A DNA stretch of 64,000 bases, from positions 62,001-126,000 of the forward strand of contig NZ_BCQP01000015.1 in the NCBI RefSeq assembly GCF_001552135.1, written 5' to 3'. The notes under the pieces are model-generated. The model searched no databases, was not told where the DNA came from, and saw only the letters and a program-made list of their open reading frames with translations. Origin of the DNA: Actinomadura chibensis NBRC 106107 (lineage in GTDB: Bacteria; Actinomycetota; Actinomycetes; Streptosporangiales; Streptosporangiaceae). Shown here piece after piece: positions 1 through 8,811 of this stretch (the first letter of the stretch is position 1; every line of letters starts with the position of its first letter). Both the position numbers and the translations under genes were made by a program.

Positions 1-402
1 GCGCAGCGCCGCGAACAGCGCCACGCCCGCCTCGCCGGCCAGGTGGTCGTAGCAGGTGCGCGCCTCGTGCAGCCGGCGGGCGTCGCGCGACTGCCGCAGG
101 CTCCGCACCTCGACCCGCGGGCTGATGTGCGACAGCGCCTCGATCACCCGCGCGACCTCGGCGCCGCTCAGCCGGTAGTAGCGGTGCCGCCCCTGCGGGA
201 CGACCGTGACGAGCCCCCCGTCGAGCAGCTTCGCCAGATGCGCGCTCGCCGTCTGCGCGCTGACCCCCGCCGCCCGCGCGAGTTCGCCCGCCGCGAGCGG
301 GCGCTCGTCGAGGAGCGCGGTCAGCATCGCGGCCCGCGCCCGGTCCGCCAGCAGCGCCGCGACCGGCGCGAAGTCGGCGCTCACGGCATGGTCCGTACCC
401 AT
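1..402 (-). CDS. ArsR-family winged-helix regulator (partial)
   Basis: The reading frame starts at ATG 402 on the minus strand and runs off the left edge, so 134 residues are visible. Residues about 15-85 form an ArsR-type winged helix: a DRARAAMLTALLDERPLAAGELA segment split around the helix, then the recognition helix GVSAQTASAHLAKLLDGGL and the wing VVPQGRHRYYRLS. The family comprises dimeric DNA-binding repressors, often metal- or thiol-responsive. No obvious metal-binding cysteine pair is visible in the part seen, so I do not assign a ligand. The gene reads away from the tRNA cluster that follows, and its regulated genes probably lie outside the window. Confidence 0.8.
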   Translation of the reverse strand, partial: MGTDHAVSADFAPVAALLADRARAAMLTALLDERPLAAGELARAAGVSAQTASAHLAKLLDGGLVTVVPQGRHRYYRLSGAEVARVIEALSHISPRVEVRSLRQSRDARRLHEARTCYDHLAGEAGVALFAALR

Positions 403-518
403 GCCTCCGACCCTAGGCGACCCATGCTTTGACCGCCGTCGAAGCGTCCCGCGGCGATATCCGGTTTGGGGAACCGCCCGGGACGCGCTAAGGTTTTCCC
501 CGTCGCCGAGAGGCGCAA

Positions 519-590
519 GCGGAAGTGGCTCAGGGGTAGAGCATCACCTTGCCAAGGTGAGGGTCGCGGGTTCAAATCCCGTCTTCCGCT
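519..590 (+). tRNA. tRNA-Gly (GCC)
   Basis: The 7-bp acceptor stem GCGGAAG pairs with CTTCCGC and the discriminator is T. The anticodon loop TTGCCAA gives anticodon GCC, and the T-loop is GGTTCAAATCC. No CCA is encoded. It is the first of three closely spaced tRNAs. Confidence 0.95.
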
Positions 591-632
591 CTGAGGGGCC
601 CTTTCAGGCTATGACCCAGAAGGTCTCCTTCT

Positions 633-703
633 GGTGGAGTGGCCGAGAGGCGAGGCAACGGCCTGCAAAGCCGTGTACACGGGTTCAAATCCCGTCTCCA
701 CCT
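633..703 (+). tRNA. tRNA-Cys (GCA)
   Basis: The acceptor stem GGTGGAG pairs with CTCCACC. The anticodon loop CTGCAAA gives anticodon GCA, and the T-arm is CGGGTTCAAATCCCG. It is the second tRNA of the Gly-Cys-Val cluster and no CCA is encoded. Confidence 0.95.
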
Positions 704-739
704 CGACCCCGTCGCCTCCCCCCCCGGAGGCACGGACCC

Positions 740-814
740 GGGCGATTAGCTCAGTGGGAGAGCGCTACCTTGACACGGTAGAGGCCACTGGTTCAATCCC
801 AGTATCGCCCACCA
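740..814 (+). tRNA. tRNA-Val (GAC)
   Basis: The acceptor stem GGGCGAT pairs with ATCGCCC, followed by discriminator A and an encoded CCA at 812-814. The anticodon loop TTGACAC gives anticodon GAC. It is the only one of the three clustered tRNAs with an encoded CCA end. Confidence 0.95.
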
Positions 815-930
815 CACATCAGCGCAGGCCGATGGCCTGTTCGCGTCGTCGGTCCCGGCGGGTATCGCCTGGATGATTACCGGCGACTCGCCTGGGGATT
901 TCACCGAGTGGGTTCATCCTGTGACGCACA

Positions 931-1845
931 CTAATTCTCCGTGTCGTGCGGGAGGCGCGCCGCCTGGGCCTTGAGCAGGCGGAGGAGGCGGCCGACCTGG
1001 GCGGGCGGCTGGCGGGTGCGGGAGTACTGGGCGACGAGGAGGACGTCCGGGCCCTCGGCCGCCAGCGGGCGGTGCGTGATGACGCCGCTCCGTTCGAGGG
1101 GGTCCCCGGAGACGCTGTAATCGGGCAGCAGGGTGACGCCCAGGCCCTGGGCGACCATCACCTTGCCCATTTCGGCGCCGTCCACGGAGTAGGCGATGGC
1201 CGGTTCGCGGCCGTCCAGGATGCGGTGCACGTAGCGGTGCATCAGATAGCCCGCGCGCATCGCGACGAACGGCTCGGCGAGGAACCGCGCCAGCGGGACC
1301 TCGCGCAGCCGGGCCAGCGGGCTGTCGGCGCGGCAGCAGACCGCGGCGCGGCCGCGCAGCAGCTCGACCGTGGCGAGGTCCGGGGGCGGGTCGTCGCCGT
1401 CGATGACGTTGATCAGGCCGAGGTCCAGCCCGCCCCCGCGCAGCGCCTCCTGGATGTCGGCCTGCCGGGCGGTGATCAGCTCGACCTGCGTCTCGGGACG
1501 CCCCGCGCGGAAGCCGCTGATCACGGGCAGCACGAGCGGGACGGTGGCGGCGTGCACGGTGCCGATGCGGATGCTGCGCCGGGACCGGTGCCTGTCGTCG
1601 GCCGCCGCGCGCAGCCGGTGCACGGCGTCCAGGACCTCCATGATCCCGGGCAGCAGCTCGCGCCCGCCCGAGCTGAGCCGGGCGCCCGAGCGGTGCCGTT
1701 CGAGCAGCGTGACGCCGAGCTCGCGCTCCAGGTTGCCGATGGTCTGGCTGAGCGCCGGCTGCGACATGTGCAGCGCCTCGCTGGCGCGGCGCATCGAGCC
1801 CAGGCGGGTGACGGCCGCGACGCATTCCAACTGCTCGATCCGCAT
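931..1845 (-). CDS. LysR-family transcriptional regulator
   Basis: A 304-residue protein with the LysR layout: an N-terminal winged helix (residues about 1-62, with SMRRASEALHMSQPALSQTI as the HTH) followed by a periplasmic-binding-like effector domain. I start it at MRIEQLECV (ATG 1845) because LysR proteins begin a few residues before the first helix; an upstream in-frame start at 1881 would add 12 residues. It lies divergent from sfnG with a 90-bp gap, so it most likely controls the sulfur-acquisition operon, in the way CysB/Cbl-type LysR proteins control ssu and sfn genes. The ligand cannot be read from the sequence. Confidence 0.88.
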   Translation of the reverse strand: MRIEQLECVAAVTRLGSMRRASEALHMSQPALSQTIGNLERELGVTLLERHRSGARLSSGGRELLPGIMEVLDAVHRLRAAADDRHRSRRSIRIGTVHAATVPLVLPVISGFRAGRPETQVELITARQADIQEALRGGGLDLGLINVIDGDDPPPDLATVELLRGRAAVCCRADSPLARLREVPLARFLAEPFVAMRAGYLMHRYVHRILDGREPAIAYSVDGAEMGKVMVAQGLGVTLLPDYSVSGDPLERSGVITHRPLAAEGPDVLLVAQYSRTRQPPAQVGRLLRLLKAQAARLPHDTEN

Positions 1846-1935
1846 GTCCCCCCCGAGCGCCTGCAAGGTCCTGCCTATCACCCCGTCAGGAACACCACAT
1901 TGACCTGGGACGGGCCGACATTCACAATCCTAACT

Positions 1936-3069
1936 ATGCCTGTAGGAAATATCGAGAAACGTCCGGAGCCGGTGAGGTTCGCCTACTGGGTGCCGAACGT
2001 CAGCGGCGGCCTGGTGGTGAGCAAGATCGAGCAGCGCACCGACTGGAGCTACGACTACAACCGCGAGCTGGCCGTCCTCGCCGAGGACAACGGGTTCGAC
2101 TACGCGCTCAGCCAGGTCCGCTACATCGCCTCCTACGGCGCCGCCTACCAGCACGAGTCCACCGGGTTCAGCCTGGCCCTGCTGCTCGCCACGCGGCGGC
2201 TGAAGGTGATCGCCGCGATCCACCCCGGGCTGTGGCATCCCGGCGTGCTCGCCAAGTTCGTCGCCACCGCGGACCAGCTGTCGGGCGGGCGCGCCGCCGT
2301 CAACGTCGTCAGCGGCTGGTTCAAGGACGAGTTCACCAAGCTCGGCGAGCCGTGGCTGGAGCACGACGAGCGGTACCGGCGCAGCGAGGAGTTCATCCGC
2401 GTGCTGCGCGAGATCTGGACGTCCGAGCACGCCGAGTTCCGCGGCGACTTCTACCGGCTGCACGACTTCGACCTGCGGCCCAAGCCGCTCGCCGGACCCG
2501 GCCGCCCGCACCCGGAGATCTTCCAGGGCGGCAACTCCACCGCCGCCCGCCGGATGGCCGGTCGCGTGTCCGACTGGTACTTCAGCAACGGCAACGACTT
2601 CGCCGGCGTCACCGAGCAGATCCGCGACGTGCGCGGGGAGGCCGCCCGGCACGACCGGGGCGTCCGGTTCGGCCTCAACGCCTTCCTGATCGCCCGCGAC
2701 TCCGAGGCCGAGGCCCGCGAGGTGCTGCGCGAGATCGTCGCCAAGGCCGACCGGGAGGCCGTCGCGGGCTTCGGGGCCGCGGTCACGCAGGCCGGGCGGT
2801 CCACCGCCGACGGCAAGGGCATGTGGCAGGACTCGGAGTTCACCGACCTCGTCCAGTACAACGACGGCTTCCGCACCGGGCTGATCGGGACGCCCGAGCA
2901 GATCGCCGAGCGGATCGTCGCCTACAAGCGGCTCGGCGTCGACCTGTTCCTGCTCGGCTTCCTGCACTACCTGGAGGAGGTCGAGTACTTCGGCAAGCGG
3001 GTGCTGCCCCTCGTCCGGGAGCTGGAGGCCGACGAGCCCGGCGTCCCGGCGGCGCGGGCGGGTTCCTGA
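1936..3069 (+). CDS. sfnG: FMNH2-dependent dimethylsulfone monooxygenase
   Basis: A 377-residue member of the bacterial luciferase-like (LLM) flavin monooxygenases with the full SfnG signature: FAYWVPNVSGGLVVS near the N-terminus, then GFDYALSQVRY, AAVNVVSGWFKDEF, PHPEIFQGGNS and a C-terminal LVQYNDGF...LIGTPEQIAER. The family cleaves dimethyl sulfone to methanesulfinate and formaldehyde using FMNH2 and oxygen, in the cytoplasm, under sulfate starvation. The frame is open far upstream, but similarity begins just after ATG 1936, which fits the divergent LysR gene. FMNH2 is presumably supplied by the flavin reductase at 4449. It is the first gene of a five-gene operon. Confidence 0.92.
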   Translation: MPVGNIEKRPEPVRFAYWVPNVSGGLVVSKIEQRTDWSYDYNRELAVLAEDNGFDYALSQVRYIASYGAAYQHESTGFSLALLLATRRLKVIAAIHPGLWHPGVLAKFVATADQLSGGRAAVNVVSGWFKDEFTKLGEPWLEHDERYRRSEEFIRVLREIWTSEHAEFRGDFYRLHDFDLRPKPLAGPGRPHPEIFQGGNSTAARRMAGRVSDWYFSNGNDFAGVTEQIRDVRGEAARHDRGVRFGLNAFLIARDSEAEAREVLREIVAKADREAVAGFGAAVTQAGRSTADGKGMWQDSEFTDLVQYNDGFRTGLIGTPEQIAERIVAYKRLGVDLFLLGFLHYLEEVEYFGKRVLPLVRELEADEPGVPAARAGS

Positions 3070-3112
3070 GCCGCGTGATCCTCGTCCGTCCATCCCGAAG
3101 GAGATCCTCGGC

Positions 3113-4351
3113 ATGTCCGTCGAAACCCAGCAGACCGAGACCCAGCGGACCGAGACCCAGCAGGGGGCCGCCGGTGACGAGCGGTTCGCCGCCGCGCTGC
3201 GGCGCGCCGACACCGCCGCCGCCGAACTGCGCGCCACCGCCGCCGAGCGGGACCGCGCGGGCCGGACCCCGCGCGCGGAGGTCGAGCTGCTGCGCCGCCA
3301 CGACCTGCTCCAGGTGCAGGAGCCCGTCGAGTACGGCGGCGACGGCCTGAACTACGCGCAGACCGTCCAGATCACCCGCCGCGTCGCGCGCGGCGACACC
3401 TCCATCGCCCACCTCATCGGCTACCACTTCGCGCAGACCCGGGTCGCGCCCCTGTTCGGCACTCCCGAGCAGGCCGCCGAGCTGTCGCGGCGCAACGCCG
3501 AGCAGAAGCTGTTCTGGGGCGGGGTGCAGAACCCGCGCGGCGGCTCGGACCTCGTCCTGACCGACGACGGCGACGGGTTCCGGCTGAACGGGCGCCGCTC
3601 GTTCGCCTCCGGCGCGAGCCTCGGCGACTACCTGTCGGTCACCGCCGCCTACCGGGGAGAGCTCGTCTTCCTCGCCCTGCCCGCCGGGCGCGAGGGCTTC
3701 CGGGCCCTCGGCGACTGGGACAACATCGGCCAGCGCCTCACCGACTCCGGCGGCGTCGTGTTCGAGGACGCGCGCGTCGAGCGCTCGGAGGTCCTCGGCC
3801 CCGACCCGCTCACCGGCCGGACCATCACCCCCTACCAGACGCTGGTGACGCCGCACTGGCAGCTCGCCTTCGTCAACTTCTACGTCGGGACGGCCGAGGG
3901 CGCCCTCGACGAGGCGCTCGACTGGACCCGCCTGCACGCCGCCCCATGGGAGACCTCGGGCGTGGACAGCGCCACCGACGACCCCTACATCCTGCAGACC
4001 GTCGGGGAGGTCCGCAGCGAGGTCCGCGCCGCCGCCCTGCTCGCCGACCGCGCGGGCGACGCCCTGCAGGCGGGCCTGGACACCGGCCCCGAGCTCACCG
4101 AGGAGCAGCGCGCCGAGGCGGCCGTCGCCGTCTACGAGGCCAAGTACCTGTCCACCAAGGTCGCGCTGTCGGCGGCCTCCCGGCTGTTCGAGATCCAGGG
4201 CGCCCGCGCCACCACCGCCGCCTACGGCTTCGACCGGCACTGGCGCAACCTCCGCACCCACACCGTCCACGACCCCGTCGCCTACAAGGCGCGCGAGGTC
4301 GGCGACTGGACCCTGAACCGGCGCGCGCCCGAGTTCTCGCTCTACCGCTGA
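3113..4351 (+). CDS. Acyl-CoA dehydrogenase-fold flavin monooxygenase (DszC/SfnB-like)
   Basis: A 412-residue protein of the acyl-CoA dehydrogenase fold. The N-terminus carries a low-complexity Q/T/E repeat (residues 4-18) before the helical domain. Middle motifs are NPRGGSDLVL and WDNIGQRLTDSGGVVF, and the C-terminal domain has FDRHWRNLRTHTVHDPVAYK. That last RHWRN-RTHT-HDP signature is shared with SfnB and the dibenzothiophene monooxygenase DszC rather than with CoA-using dehydrogenases, so an FMNH2-dependent oxygenase acting on a sulfur compound is likely. An RBS (AAGGAG, near 3099) precedes ATG 3113. It lies between sfnG and a flavin reductase. The substrate is unknown. Confidence 0.82.
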   Translation: MSVETQQTETQRTETQQGAAGDERFAAALRRADTAAAELRATAAERDRAGRTPRAEVELLRRHDLLQVQEPVEYGGDGLNYAQTVQITRRVARGDTSIAHLIGYHFAQTRVAPLFGTPEQAAELSRRNAEQKLFWGGVQNPRGGSDLVLTDDGDGFRLNGRRSFASGASLGDYLSVTAAYRGELVFLALPAGREGFRALGDWDNIGQRLTDSGGVVFEDARVERSEVLGPDPLTGRTITPYQTLVTPHWQLAFVNFYVGTAEGALDEALDWTRLHAAPWETSGVDSATDDPYILQTVGEVRSEVRAAALLADRAGDALQAGLDTGPELTEEQRAEAAVAVYEAKYLSTKVALSAASRLFEIQGARATTAAYGFDRHWRNLRTHTVHDPVAYKAREVGDWTLNRRAPEFSLYR

Positions 4352-4448
4352 CCCCCGCACCGGCCGGTCCGGCCGCCGTCCCCGCGGCCGGACCTTCCCT
4401 CGCCCTCCCCTTCCCTGCCCGTCCTCTCCGGTCGAAGGAGTGATCGAC

Positions 4449-4985
4449 ATGACGGCGGTCGGCGTCGACCTGCGCCGTGTCTACGGCGCGTACCCCACCG
4501 GCGTGACGGTGGTCGCGGGCCTCGTCGGCGGCAGCCCCGCCGGCCTCGCCGCGAGCTCGTTCGTCCCGGTGTCCCTCGATCCCCCGCTGGTGTCGGTGTG
4601 CGTCGCGCACACCTCGACGACCTGGCCGCTGCTGCGCGCGCTCCCCCGGATCGGGATCAGCGTGCTGGCCTCCCACCAGGGAGGCGTCGGACGGCGGCTC
4701 GGCTCCCGCGCGGCGGACCGGTTCGCCGGGATCGACTGGCGTTCCACCCCGGACGGATGCGTGCACATCGACGGCGCGGCCGCCTGGTACGACTGCTCCA
4801 TCGAGCGGCAGTTCCGCTCCGGCGACCACGACATCGTCGTCTTCCGCGTCCACGCCCTCGACGCCCAAGCCGGCGTGCCGCCGCTGGTCTACCACGGTGG
4901 CGCGTTCCGCGACCTGGCCGCCGTCCCGGCGCGTACGCGCCGCGAGCGGACCGACGGGAGGGGGCGACCGTGGACGCCGCAGTGA
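4449..4985 (+). CDS. Flavin reductase (NADH:FMN type)
   Basis: A 178-residue flavin_reduct-domain protein: VYGAYPTGVTVVAG and GLAASSFVPVSLDPPLVSVCV are typical of the FMN-binding split barrel, and SGDHDIVVFRV marks its C-terminal strand. These enzymes reduce free FMN with NADH for two-component monooxygenases, matching the LLM and DszC-like oxygenases on either side. I choose ATG 4449 because GAAGGAG (4434-4440) lies 8 nt before it; the upstream GTG at 4440 would sit on that RBS. The 3' end overlaps the next gene by 16 bp, indicating translational coupling. Confidence 0.9.
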   Translation: MTAVGVDLRRVYGAYPTGVTVVAGLVGGSPAGLAASSFVPVSLDPPLVSVCVAHTSTTWPLLRALPRIGISVLASHQGGVGRRLGSRAADRFAGIDWRSTPDGCVHIDGAAAWYDCSIERQFRSGDHDIVVFRVHALDAQAGVPPLVYHGGAFRDLAAVPARTRRERTDGRGRPWTPQ

Positions 4986-6163
4986 TCCGCGACGACGAGG
5001 AGGCGCTGGAGACGGCGGCCGGACTGGCGGCGGAGTTCGCCGAGCGCGCGGCCGAGCGCGACGCGCACCGCGTCCTCCCGGAGGCCGAGCTGGAGCGGCT
5101 GTCGGCGAGCGGGCTCCTGGCGATCACCGTCCCGGCCCCGTACGGCGGGGCGGACGTGCGGGCCGACACGCTGGCCGAGGTGTTCCGGACGCTGGCCGCG
5201 GGCGACCCCAACATCGCGCAGATCCCCCAGAGCCATGTCGTGTACCTGCGCGTCCTGGCGCAGCAGGGGACGCCCGAGCAGCAGAAGTTCTTCTTCGCCG
5301 AGGCGCTGGCGGGCAAGCGGTTCGGCAACGCGCAGTCCGAGCGGGGGACCAGGCACGTCCAGGAGTACACGACCCGGCTCGTCCCGGCCGGGCCCGGCGA
5401 GTTCGTGCTGACCGGCACCAAGTACTACAGCACCGGGGCCCTGTTCGCGCACTGGGTCCCCGTCCTGGCGCAGCTCGACGTGGACGGCGAGGACCGCCTG
5501 CACGTCGCCTACGTCCCCCGGACCGCCGACGGCCTGGAGGTGGTGGACGACTGGAACGGCATGGGCCAGCGCACCACCGCCAGCGGCACCGTGCGCCTCC
5601 GGGACGTGCGCGTCCCCGCCGACCACGTGGTGCCGCACCACCTGACGTTCACCGGTCCGCAGGTGCACGGGTCCACGGCGCAGCTGCTGCACGCGGCGAT
5701 CGACGTGGGCATCGCCTCGGGCGCGCTGCGCGAGGCGGTGGAGTTCGTGAACGCCGAGAGCCGTCCCTGGTTCGAGAGCGGCGCCGACACGCCCGGCGGC
5801 GACCCCCTGCTCGTCCAGCGGTTCGGGGAGCTGGCCGTCACCGAACGCGCCGCCCGCGCGCTGCTCGCCGAGGCCGGACGCGCGGTCGAGCACGCCAGGC
5901 ACGACCTCACCGACGCGAACGCGGCGGGGGCCTCCATCGCGGTCGCCGCCGCCAAGGCGTACGCGGACCGCGCCGCGGTCGAGCTGACCAACGCGCTGTT
6001 CGAGGTGTCCGGCACCCGCTCCGCCCTGGACGAGCTCAACCTCCACCGGCACTGGCGCAACGCCCGCACGCACACGCTGCACGATCCCGTCCGCTGGAAG
6101 GTCCAGCACATCGGCCGGCACGTCCTCAACGGCACGCCCCCGCCCCGCCACGGCGTCATCTGA
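4970..6163 (+). CDS. sfnB: SfnB-family sulfur acquisition oxidoreductase
   Basis: A 397-residue acyl-CoA dehydrogenase-fold protein. Motifs in order: GLLAITVPAPYGGAD, a GDPNIAQIPQSHVVYL segment, NAQSERGTRH, GTKYYSTGALFAHW, WNGMGQRTTASGT and LHRHWRNARTHTLHDPVRWK. This matches the SfnB family, which is induced under sulfur limitation and tied to dimethylsulfone/sulfonate use, although its exact reaction is not settled. GTG 4970 follows a GGGAGGGGG RBS and lies inside the end of the flavin reductase gene. The paralogue at 3113 shares the same C-terminal signature, so the operon has two members of the fold. Confidence 0.86.
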   Translation: MDAAVIRDDEEALETAAGLAAEFAERAAERDAHRVLPEAELERLSASGLLAITVPAPYGGADVRADTLAEVFRTLAAGDPNIAQIPQSHVVYLRVLAQQGTPEQQKFFFAEALAGKRFGNAQSERGTRHVQEYTTRLVPAGPGEFVLTGTKYYSTGALFAHWVPVLAQLDVDGEDRLHVAYVPRTADGLEVVDDWNGMGQRTTASGTVRLRDVRVPADHVVPHHLTFTGPQVHGSTAQLLHAAIDVGIASGALREAVEFVNAESRPWFESGADTPGGDPLLVQRFGELAVTERAARALLAEAGRAVEHARHDLTDANAAGASIAVAAAKAYADRAAVELTNALFEVSGTRSALDELNLHRHWRNARTHTLHDPVRWKVQHIGRHVLNGTPPPRHGVI

Positions 6164-6187
6164 GAATCACGACGAGGGAGATCCCCA

Positions 6188-7342
6188 GTGACCCTGACCT
6201 TCCACTGGTTCCTGCCCACCTACGGCGACGGCCGCTACATCGCCGGCGGGGGATCCGGCGCGCGGGCGGGCGCCGCGCGGGGCGAGCGCCCGGCGACCCT
6301 CGGCTATCTCGGGCAGGTGGCGCGCGCGGCCGAGGAGGTCGGCTTCGTCGGCGCGCTGACCCCGACCGGGGCGTGGTGCGAGGACGCCTGGCTGACCACC
6401 GCGCCGCTGGTGGAGGCGTCGGAGCGGCTGAAGTTCCTCGTGGCGTTCCGGCCCGGGCTGCTCAGCCCGACGCTGGCCGCGCAGATGGCCGCCACCTACC
6501 AGTGGCACTCGGGCGGGCGGCTGCTGCTGAACGTGGTCACCGGCGGCGAGTCGCACGAGCAGCGCGCCTACGGCGACTTCCTCGACAAGGCCGCGCGGTA
6601 CGCGCGCACGGACGAGTTCCTGCACGTCGTCCGGTCGCTGTGGCGGGGCGAGAAGGTCGACTTCCACGGGACGCACGTCCGGGTCGAGGGCGCCCGGCTC
6701 GGCCGCGTCCCCGACCCCGTCCCGCCGGTCTACTTCGGCGGCTCCTCCCCCGAGGCCGGGCGGGTCGCGGCCCGGCACGCCGACGTCTACCTCACCTGGG
6801 GCGAGCCGCCCGCCGCCGTCGCCGACAAGATCGCCTGGATCCGGGGACTCGCCGCCGAGCGGGGCCGCCGGATCCGGTTCGGCGTCCGCCTGCACGTCAT
6901 CGCCCGCGACACCGCCGACGAGGCGTGGGCGCAGGCCGGGCGGCTGCTGTCCGGGATATCGGACGAGGCGATCGAGCAGGTCCAGGCGGGCCTGCGCCGC
7001 AGCGAGTCGGAGGGCCAGCGCCGGATGCTCGACCTGCACGGCGGCTCCGCGAAGGGACTGCGCGAGCTGGAGGTCGCGCCGAACCTGTGGGCGGGCGTCG
7101 GCCTCGTCCGCGGCGGCGCCGGGACGGCCCTGGTCGGCAGCCACGAGGAGGTCGCCGACCGCGTCGCCGAGTACGCCGCGCTCGGACTGGACGAGTTCGT
7201 CCTCTCCGGCTACCCGCACCTGGAGGAGGCGTACTGGTTCGGCGAGGGCGTCCTGCCGGTCCTGCGCGACCGCGGACTCTGGACGCACCCCGCCGGCGAC
7301 CCGTCCGGGACGGCCCCGGCGGCCGTCCCCTTCGCCTCCTGA
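6188..7342 (+). CDS. ssuD: FMNH2-dependent alkanesulfonate monooxygenase
   Basis: A 384-residue LLM-family protein with SsuD features: FHWFLPTYGDGRYI at the start, GALTPTGAWCEDAW, FLVAFRPGLLSP, WHSGGRLLLNVVTGG, GVRLHVIARDT and SGYPHLEEAYWFGEGVLP. The enzyme cleaves the C-S bond of alkanesulfonates to an aldehyde and sulfite with FMNH2 and O2. GTG 6188 follows a GAGGGAG RBS. It is the last gene of the sulfur operon. The operon contains no sulfonate ABC importer; the nearest Ssu/Tau-type importer is at 17394-20787. Confidence 0.88.
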   Translation: MTLTFHWFLPTYGDGRYIAGGGSGARAGAARGERPATLGYLGQVARAAEEVGFVGALTPTGAWCEDAWLTTAPLVEASERLKFLVAFRPGLLSPTLAAQMAATYQWHSGGRLLLNVVTGGESHEQRAYGDFLDKAARYARTDEFLHVVRSLWRGEKVDFHGTHVRVEGARLGRVPDPVPPVYFGGSSPEAGRVAARHADVYLTWGEPPAAVADKIAWIRGLAAERGRRIRFGVRLHVIARDTADEAWAQAGRLLSGISDEAIEQVQAGLRRSESEGQRRMLDLHGGSAKGLRELEVAPNLWAGVGLVRGGAGTALVGSHEEVADRVAEYAALGLDEFVLSGYPHLEEAYWFGEGVLPVLRDRGLWTHPAGDPSGTAPAAVPFAS

Positions 7343-7497
7343 GCGACTCAGCCGAGGGGGCGGCCCTTCGATCCCCGCGGTTCCGGCGGCCGCCGACCTT
7401 CAATGGAGTGTGATCGGTTCGCTACTTAGAGTTATCTCTCGCCGCAGAGGGGCAGGTGGGGAGTCGTAACGTCGGAATGCACTCGGGGAGAGATCTC

Positions 7498-7872
7498 ATG
7501 CAACCGCAGTACAAGATCGCCACCGTCCTGCTGGCCGGTGTCGTCGGGGCGGGCGTCACCGCGCCCGTCGCGCTCGCGTCGCCTCCGCCGGCCCCGTCCG
7601 GTCTGGCGGCCGGCCCGGTCGGCGGGGCCGTCGACGCCTACGCGAAGGGCCGGGTGATCAGCCGCCACCGCCTGGCGATCCGGGCGAAGCCGACCACGCA
7701 CTCGGCTGTCCTCGGCCACCTGAGGCCGGGCCAGGTCGTGGACATCAAGTGCTGGACGCGCGGCCAGAAGGTCGGCAACACGCGCACCTGGTACCGGCTC
7801 GGCATCAGCACGCCCGAGTGGGTCTCGGGCCGCTACATCAAGATCATCAAGGGCCACGTCCCGCACTGCTGA
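7498..7872 (+). CDS. Secreted SH3-like domain protein
   Basis: A 124-residue protein with a Sec signal peptide: a short basic start, a hydrophobic stretch IATVLLAGVVGAGVTAPVALAS and likely cleavage near residue 27. The remainder resembles a bacterial SH3 domain, with LAIRAKPTTHSAVLGHLRPGQVV and a C-terminal TWYRLGISTPEWVSGRYIKI. Two cysteines (in IKCWTR and at the C-terminal HC) could form a disulfide. Such domains bind cell-wall peptides or act as small exported modules. Start ATG 7498 has GGGGAGAG upstream, and in-frame starts further up would precede the signal peptide. It faces a convergent SDR gene across a terminator. The function is unknown. Confidence 0.75.
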   Translation: MQPQYKIATVLLAGVVGAGVTAPVALASPPPAPSGLAAGPVGGAVDAYAKGRVISRHRLAIRAKPTTHSAVLGHLRPGQVVDIKCWTRGQKVGNTRTWYRLGISTPEWVSGRYIKIIKGHVPHC

Positions 7873-7881
7873 CCCGGCCGT

Positions 7882-7951
7882 GATCCGGCGCCCGCCGCGG
7901 GCCCGGATCGCCGTCGCCGACGGCCGCGGGGTCCGACCGCGCCCCGCGGCC
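7882..7951. terminator. Tandem hairpins, bidirectional terminator
   Basis: Two strong inverted repeats lie between convergent genes. The first is GATCCGG/CCGGATC at 7882-7909. The second is GGCCGCGGGG/CCCCGCGGCC, a perfect 10-bp stem with a 10-nt loop, at 7922-7951. There is no U-tract, which is usual for actinomycete terminators. Confidence 0.6.
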
Positions 7952-7962
7952 GCACGGACCGC

Positions 7963-8811
7963 TCAGCCGGGATGGATCTCTCCTCCGGCCGGGACGAGGT
8001 TCTGCCCGGTGTAGTAGGACGACAGCCGCCCGCTGGCGAAGAAGACGTAGGACGGCGCGATCTCGTCCGGGTCCGCCGGGCGCCCCATGGGGGCCTGCTC
8101 GCCGAAGCCCTCGACGCGGTCCTCGTCGAACGTCGCCGGGATGAGCGGCGTCCACACCGGGCCCGGCGACACGGTGTTGACCCGGATCCCGCGCTCCATC
8201 AGGGACTGGGCCAGGCACTGCGCGAACGTCATCGCGGCCGCCTTGCTGGCCGAGTAGTCGATCAGGGTCTTGTTGCCGCGCAGCCCGTTGATCGACCCGG
8301 TGATGACGATCGCCCCGTCGTCCGGGAGGTGCCCGAGGGCCTCCTGGACCGTCCAGAAGAGGCTGTGGACGTTCACCCGGAACGTGCGGTCGAGCTGCTC
8401 GGTGCCGATCTCGCGGACGTCGTCGACGGGCTCCTGGGTGCCGTGGTGCAGGACCAGCACGTCCAGGCCGCCGAGCCCCTCGGCCGCGCGTCCGACGACC
8501 TCGCGGGTGTGGCGCTCGTCGGCGAGGTCGCCGCCGAACGTCAGGCAGCGGCGGCCCTCCTTCTCGACCAGTCCGGCGGTGTGCCGCGCGTCGGCGTCCT
8601 CCTCCAGGTAGGTGATCGCGACGTCGGCGCCCTCCTTGGCGAAGGCGACCGCCACCGCGCGGCCGATGCCGGAGTCGCCGCCGGTGATCAGCGCCCGCCG
8701 CCCCGCCAGCAGGCCCCGGCCCTCGTAGCCGCGCATCTCGTCGCGCGGACGCGGGTCCATCTTCCCCGTCTCGCCCGGATAGGACTGGCTCTGGCCCGGA
8801 GGGCTGCCCAC
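7963..8811 (-). CDS. SDR-family oxidoreductase (stress-type)
   Basis: A 282-residue classical short-chain dehydrogenase. After a 37-residue hydrophilic leader comes the NADP-binding motif TGGDSGIGRAVAVAFAKEGADV, a catalytic-region serine in ITGSINGL, the YSASKAA catalytic Tyr-Lys pair and the SPGPVWTPLIPA loop. The leader (SQSYPGETGKMDPRPRDEM) is typical of the Bacillus YdaD/general-stress-protein-39 group, suggesting a stress-related dehydrogenase. The substrate is not predictable. It is transcribed toward the SH3-like gene and away from a small-protein gene whose upstream region resembles a SigB-type promoter. Confidence 0.85.
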   Translation of the reverse strand: MGSPPGQSQSYPGETGKMDPRPRDEMRGYEGRGLLAGRRALITGGDSGIGRAVAVAFAKEGADVAITYLEEDADARHTAGLVEKEGRRCLTFGGDLADERHTREVVGRAAEGLGGLDVLVLHHGTQEPVDDVREIGTEQLDRTFRVNVHSLFWTVQEALGHLPDDGAIVITGSINGLRGNKTLIDYSASKAAAMTFAQCLAQSLMERGIRVNTVSPGPVWTPLIPATFDEDRVEGFGEQAPMGRPADPDEIAPSYVFFASGRLSSYYTGQNLVPAGGEIHPG

